In this document: positions 59,921 through 64,000 of the stretch, one piece after another | Layout of the letters: the number at the start of each line of letters is the position of its first letter | Position numbering within the stretch: position 1 is the stretch's first letter | Assembly (NCBI RefSeq): GCF_000382325.1 | Contig: NZ_KB908057.1 | Location: forward strand, 426,783-490,782 | Source of the DNA: Woodsholea maritima DSM 17123 | Lineage (GTDB): Bacteria > Pseudomonadota > Alphaproteobacteria > Caulobacterales > Maricaulaceae | Direction: 5' to 3' | DNA: 64,000 nucleotides | Translations under genes and position numbers: made by a program | The notes under the pieces: generated by a model | What the model was told of the DNA's origin: nothing | Database searches by the model: none | The model's input: only the letters and a program-made list of their open reading frames with translations

Positions 59921-61638
59921 CCGTGGATCTCCCTTGAGGGGGCATGGGTCAGGGCGGTGAAATCAATGACCTGATCAGCCATCTCTCGAACGGCTTGCGA
60001 ATGGGTGGCGATCAGAACTGTGCGCCCGGCCATAGCCGGTTTTAGCGCGGCTAAGAAGCGCGCTTCGCTATCACTATCCAAATGCGCGGTGGGCTCATCC
60101 AACAAGACCAGTTTTTTATCCAGCGCAATCGCGCGCGCCAGGGCGATGCGCTGGCCTTGGCCGCCGGAAAGGCCGCTTCCCTGTTCGCCCAAGGCGGTTT
60201 CGAACCCGGCTTCTAGCTGGGGCAGGAAATCCATAACGCCCGCAATGCGTGCGGCCTCATCGCGGCGCTGTGCGTTAAGGCCGGGATCAAACAGCGCGAT
60301 ATTGTCCTCAAGGCTGCCATGAAAAAGGCGCGGGCGCTGACCCATCCAGGCGGCCTGGCCCACTAAAGTCCCGTTCAGCCTTTGACCGTCAATTTCGATC
60401 ACGCCTTCGCTTAAGGGGGCATAGCCTAAGAGCAGTTTAAGCGCGGTGGATTTGCCCACCCCCGATGGACCCCAGAGCGCGGTGATCGAGCCAGCGGGCA
60501 CATCAAAGCTCAAATTGTCTAAACCCCGACGCCCATCTGAATAGACGCTGCCGACGCTATGAAAGCGCAAGGAGGGCGCGGTATGAAGGGTGAGGGGGGT
60601 ATGGGGGGCGCCGCGCTCTTCAGCCTCGTCTTGCGCGAAGAGCGGATACAGCACGCTCGCGGCGGCTTCGGCATCGGCGCGGTCATGATAGGCGGCGGAA
60701 AACCGGCGCAGCGGCATAAAGAATTCTGGCGCGATGATAAGAAGGAATGCCCCCTTGGCCAGGGTCATGCCTTCGCCCCCGGTTCCAGCGGCCAGTGGCC
60801 ATTCGCCCAGCAGGGAAAAGCCGACATAAACGGCGGTCGCGGCAACGCTGAGCGCGGCGAAAAACTCTAAAATCGCCGAGGACAGAAAGGCGAGGCGCAG
60901 GACTTTCATGGTGCGCAGGCGAAAATCTTCTGCCCCCTGGGCCAGGCCCTCGCGCTCGCGCGCAGCGGCGTTAAAGGCGTTGAGGGTTTCTAACGCGCCC
61001 AAGCGGTCTTGGAAGCGCCCGGCCAGACGCTGCAGCACATGCATCTGGTCTTTGCTGGCCTTGGCCGCGCTGATCCCGACCAGCGCCATAAACAGCGGTA
61101 ACAGCGGCAGGCTGATCAACAGCACCAGACCGGCAATCCAGCTAGTGGCAAAGACGGGGATTAAAAGGACGATGGGCGCACCCATAATGACCGGCATTAA
61201 AGGTTTATAGCGCCCGAAATACCCGTCCAGCTTTTCCACCCCTTCCATCAAGGCACTCGAGAGTGCCCCGCTATCATGGCGCTCAGCAAAGCTGGGGCCT
61301 TTGGCGATCAAAGCCTTTGCGGCGCGCTGGCGCACATCGGCTTTGATCCGCAAGGCGGCTTCTTGTCCCGCACGCACTTCACCGGCCTGAAGGCCTGCAC
61401 GAAGGAGCGCTAAGCCCAATGCGCTCGCCAGGGCGATCCAGGGCGATTGCCCGGTGATCAGGGCGTTGAGGGCTTGGGCGGCACAGGCGGCAAAGCCGGC
61501 AAAGGCGGCGTATTGTAAAATGCCCAGTAAGGAGCCCAGCCGCGACAGATTTGCGCCCGCGCGCGTCCAATCGCGCATCAGGGCTTTAATCTCGGCCTTG
61601 GTCGGGGCCTGGTCTTGGGTCTTTGGCGAAGCGGTCAT
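59917..61638 (-). CDS. cydD: Heterodimeric ABC exporter subunit CydD
   Basis: 573 residues from the ATG at 61638; the longer frame upstream has no ribosome site. Six membrane helices, then the ATPase domain: Walker A GPSGVGKST, signature GLSGGQGQRIALARA, Walker B LVLLDEPTAHLD and ATHSQAV. Partner of CydC in bd-oxidase maturation. Its promoter is shared with the divergent cydA gene, 173 bases away. Confidence 0.92.
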   Translation of the reverse strand: MTASPKTQDQAPTKAEIKALMRDWTRAGANLSRLGSLLGILQYAAFAGFAACAAQALNALITGQSPWIALASALGLALLRAGLQAGEVRAGQEAALRIKADVRQRAAKALIAKGPSFAERHDSGALSSALMEGVEKLDGYFGRYKPLMPVIMGAPIVLLIPVFATSWIAGLVLLISLPLLPLFMALVGISAAKASKDQMHVLQRLAGRFQDRLGALETLNAFNAAAREREGLAQGAEDFRLRTMKVLRLAFLSSAILEFFAALSVAATAVYVGFSLLGEWPLAAGTGGEGMTLAKGAFLLIIAPEFFMPLRRFSAAYHDRADAEAAASVLYPLFAQDEAEERGAPHTPLTLHTAPSLRFHSVGSVYSDGRRGLDNLSFDVPAGSITALWGPSGVGKSTALKLLLGYAPLSEGVIEIDGQRLNGTLVGQAAWMGQRPRLFHGSLEDNIALFDPGLNAQRRDEAARIAGVMDFLPQLEAGFETALGEQGSGLSGGQGQRIALARAIALDKKLVLLDEPTAHLDSDSEARFLAALKPAMAGRTVLIATHSQAVREMADQVIDFTALTHAPSREIHG

Positions 61639-61811
61639 TGGCCTTTGAATACACTTCCCTTGGGCCTTTGGCCTGCGGCGTGGTGCCTCATGTGACGAGA
61701 CGGAGACTCTACAAAGCCTTGCGATAGGGCGATAAGGGGGCAACTGCAATGCTAAAGGGCACCTTGCGCTTTTATAGGCCAGGGGTGCGCGCTTTTCAAA
61801 AAGGGTATGGC

Positions 61812-63386
61812 ATGATTGACATGGAATTGGTGGAGCTATCGCGTTGGCAATTTGCGCTGACGGCTCTCTACCACTTTTTATTCGTTCCCTTGACCTTGGG
61901 GCTTTCGGTCCTGCTGGCCATTATGGAAACGGTGTATGTGATGACCGGGCGCCAGGTCTGGCGCGACATGGTCAAATTCTGGGGCCTGCTCTTCGGGATC
62001 AATTTCGCCCTGGGGGTCTCCACCGGGATCACCATGGAATTCCAGTTCGGCATGAATTGGGCCTATTATTCGCACTATGTGGGCGATGTTTTTGGCGCAC
62101 CGCTGGCCATTGAGGGCCTGATGGCCTTTTTCCTAGAGGCCACTTTGGTGGGCCTCTTCTTCTTCGGGTGGGATAGGATGAGTAAGGTCGGCCACTGGGC
62201 CGCGACCTGTTTCATGGCGATCGGGACCAATCTGTCGGCCCTGTGGATTTTGGTCGCCAATGGCTGGATGCAAAACCCGGTCGGGTCTGAATTCAATATC
62301 GACACCATGCGTATGGAGGTGACGGACTTTGCCGCGGTGATCTTCAATCCGGTCGCACAGGCAAAATTCGTCCATACCGTTTCGGCGGGCTATGTCATGG
62401 GCTCGGTCTTTGTGTTGGCGATTTCCGCGTTCTATCTTCTTAATCGGCGCCATCGCGGATTTGCGCGCCGCTCGATGACGGTGGCGTGTTCTTTCGGTCT
62501 GGCCTCGGCGCTCTCTGTGGTCGTGCTGGGTGATGAAAGCGGTTATGCGCTGACGGATAACCAGAAAATGAAGCTCGCCGCGCTTGAAGCGATGTGGGAA
62601 ACCCATGATGCGCCTGCGCCTTTGACCCTGGTGGGCTTTCCCGACCGGGAAAATCATGAAACCCGCTTTGCGCTGGAAGTGCCCTGGGCGCTGGGCCTTA
62701 TTTCAACCCGCTCCTTGGACGGGGAAGTCATCGGAATCTTGCCGCTGGTCGAGCATGCCGAGGAACGCATACGCTCCGGCCAGATTGCCATTGCCGCGAT
62801 GGATGAGGTGCGCGCTGATCCGCAAAACCAAGCCGCGCGTGACCGCTTCGAAGCACATAAGCAAGACATGGGCTATGGCTTCTTGTTAAAGCGCTATATG
62901 ACAGACGTTAGCCAAGCCACAGAGGCCGACATCGAAAAGGCCGCCTTTGATACCGTGCCCAATGTGGCGGTGATGTTCTGGAGTTTCCGGGTCATGGCCG
63001 GGATTGGCTTTTACTTTATCGCACTGTTTGCCACGGGTTTTGTGCTCTCCACCCTTCGCAAGCATGATACGCGCTGGTTCCTGCGCATTGCGCTCTTCTC
63101 CCTGCCGCTGCCTTGGCTCGCGGCGGAGCTGGGCTGGATCCTCGCCGAATATGGTCGCCAGCCTTGGTTGATCGAAGGCACTCTGCCGACCTTCCTGGGT
63201 GTTTCGGCGCTTAAGGCCAGCCAGGTCTGGATGACGATTGCGGGCTTTACCGCACTGTATGGCACGCTTGTCGTGGTTGAAGTGATGCTGATGGTGCGCC
63301 AGATCCGCAAAGGCCCCTATGAGCGTAAGCCTGTCTCTGACCTCTTGCCCGGTGATGACACCGTGGCTCCATTACCCGCTGAATAA
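61812..63386 (+). CDS. cydA: Cytochrome bd ubiquinol oxidase, subunit I
   Basis: 524 residues from the ATG at 61812 (AAAGGGT before it), matching the usual CydA length. The axial His lies in QFALTALYHFLFVPLTLGLS; GVSTGITMEFQFGMNWAYYS is the second conserved stretch; the quinol-binding Q-loop covers about 240-330; the Met ligand region lies further on (MFWSFRVMAGIGF). It is the high-affinity oxygen-reducing subunit for low oxygen. The cydB start follows by 12 bases. Confidence 0.95.
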   Translation: MIDMELVELSRWQFALTALYHFLFVPLTLGLSVLLAIMETVYVMTGRQVWRDMVKFWGLLFGINFALGVSTGITMEFQFGMNWAYYSHYVGDVFGAPLAIEGLMAFFLEATLVGLFFFGWDRMSKVGHWAATCFMAIGTNLSALWILVANGWMQNPVGSEFNIDTMRMEVTDFAAVIFNPVAQAKFVHTVSAGYVMGSVFVLAISAFYLLNRRHRGFARRSMTVACSFGLASALSVVVLGDESGYALTDNQKMKLAALEAMWETHDAPAPLTLVGFPDRENHETRFALEVPWALGLISTRSLDGEVIGILPLVEHAEERIRSGQIAIAAMDEVRADPQNQAARDRFEAHKQDMGYGFLLKRYMTDVSQATEADIEKAAFDTVPNVAVMFWSFRVMAGIGFYFIALFATGFVLSTLRKHDTRWFLRIALFSLPLPWLAAELGWILAEYGRQPWLIEGTLPTFLGVSALKASQVWMTIAGFTALYGTLVVVEVMLMVRQIRKGPYERKPVSDLLPGDDTVAPLPAE

Positions 63387-63398
63387 GGAGGCGATCTG

Positions 63399-64000
63399 AT
63401 GGAAATCCCGTTTTCTTATGAAACTTTGCGTGTGATGTGGTGGGCCTTGATGGGGATTATCCTCATCGGATTTGCCATCACGGATGGCTTTGATATGGGC
63501 GTTGCGGGGCTGCTGCCCTTCGTGGCCAAGACCGATGCAGAACGGCGCGTGGCGATCAATACCATCGGCCCGGTCTGGGAAGGCAATCAGGTGTGGTTGA
63601 TCCTGGGCGGCGGTGCGATTTTTGCCGCCTGGCCGTTGGTTTATGCGACTGCGTTCTCAGCCTTGTATCTCGCGATGTTTGTGATTCTCGCCTCCTTGAT
63701 CCTGCGCCCGGTGGGGTTCAAATATCGCTCCAAACGTGAGGATAAGCGCTGGCGCGCGTTCTGGGATTGGGCGCTGTTTACCGGCGGCTTTGTTCCGGTC
63801 CTTCTCTTCGGGGTGGCAGTAGGTAATGTCCTGCAAGGACTTCCCTTCCGCCTGGATGCGGATATGCGTGTTCATTGGGAAGGCTTCTTCTTTGGCTTGC
63901 TTAACCCCTTCGCGCTTTTATGTGGTCTCTTATCGGTCTCGATGTTGTTCCTGCATGGGGCAGCCTGGCTGGGTCTAAAAGTGGAGGCGGGACCATTGAG
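63399..64000 (+). CDS. cydB: Cytochrome bd ubiquinol oxidase, subunit II, 3'-truncated by window edge
   Basis: First 200 codons of the gene, open to the right edge. Start ATG at 63399 after AAGGAGG, 12 bases past the cydA stop. The typical start YETLRVMWWALMGIILIGFA, then ITDGFDMGVAGLLPF and NTIGPVWEGNQVWLILGGGA, then FPAAWPL-like AIFAAWPLVYA are CydB landmarks. It pairs with CydA in the bd oxidase. The rest of the operon (possibly CydX) is outside the window. Confidence 0.95.
   Translation, partial: MEIPFSYETLRVMWWALMGIILIGFAITDGFDMGVAGLLPFVAKTDAERRVAINTIGPVWEGNQVWLILGGGAIFAAWPLVYATAFSALYLAMFVILASLILRPVGFKYRSKREDKRWRAFWDWALFTGGFVPVLLFGVAVGNVLQGLPFRLDADMRVHWEGFFFGLLNPFALLCGLLSVSMLFLHGAAWLGLKVEAGPL

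Overview
The window reads as a chromosomal segment of an alphaproteobacterium, most likely from the Caulobacterales/Hyphomonadaceae/Maricaulales side. The evidence is the mixture of a PHA regulator (phaR) with phaB, RpoH next to RluD, FtsEX beside a zinc-ribbon protein, a TIGR02302/DUF4175 giant protein, ExoD, Coq7, PduO-type cobalamin adenosyltransferase near etfBA, a large TonB receptor, and a CtrA-type box (TTAA-N7-TTAAC). Base composition is moderately GC-rich throughout, except for one sharply AT-rich patch near 39.4-39.95 kb. No phage, transposase, rRNA or CRISPR array is visible. One tRNA (Leu-CAA) is present.

Layout. 0-6 kb: a truncated trypsin-like protease, a DUF481 outer-membrane protein, a YhhN membrane protein, rpoH, a small lipoprotein, a GNAT acetyltransferase and rluD. 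6-10.4 kb: a TonB-dependent receptor followed by a PhoD-type phosphatase, a likely phosphate or organophosphate scavenging pair. 10.4-11 kb: first palindromic repeat array. 11-14.6 kb: folE, cysS, an acidic-tailed small protein, a NifU/IscU-like protein and yidD. 14.7-19.7 kb: envelope glycosyltransferases (two GT2, one GT39), an HMG-CoA-lyase-like enzyme and a membrane protein. 19.8-21.9 kb: a CtrA-box-linked small gene pair, then phaR and phaB. 22-27.3 kb: two orphan proteins, a cupin, gloB, a methyltransferase and hisC. 27.3-27.75 kb: second repeat array. 27.8-32.9 kb: DUF2125, plsC, ydcF-like, ftsX and ftsE, with a divergent zinc-ribbon gene with a His-rich tail. 32.9-33.6 kb: third repeat array. 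33.6-38.4 kb: TIGR02302, lptM-like, argH and a divergent tlpA. 38.3-40.8 kb: a duplicated, rearranged zone with two NTF2-like paralogues, a tlpA 3' fragment, a 100-bp direct repeat and an AT-rich insert. 40.9-45.6 kb: etfA/etfB, YceI, cobalamin adenosyltransferase, a serine hydrolase and a HIG1-like protein. 45.9-54.9 kb: two TetR regulators, a Rieske oxygenase, gluQRS, an esterase, an HNH nuclease behind a perfect Pho-box-like repeat, DUF4260, coq7, dsbB, exoD and a sugar/cation symporter. 55-64 kb: tRNA-Leu, an sdpR/sdpI-like operon, an FkbM methyltransferase, a secreted GH5 glycosidase, cydDC, and divergently cydA and a truncated cydB.

How the genes work together. Respiration and redox are served by cytochrome bd and its CydDC assembly exporter, ETF, Coq7, DsbB and TlpA. 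Envelope biogenesis is served by FtsEX, PlsC, the glycosyltransferases, LptM-like, YidD and ExoD. Carbon storage is served by PhaR/PhaB. Stress control is through RpoH. The parts least explained by known families are the duplicated/AT-rich zone at 38.3-40.8 kb, the three mosaic repeat arrays (all between convergent genes), the CtrA-box-linked pair that includes a predicted 23-residue membrane peptide, and two orphan proteins at 22-24.6 kb. All functional names come from reading motifs by eye; no database search was run.
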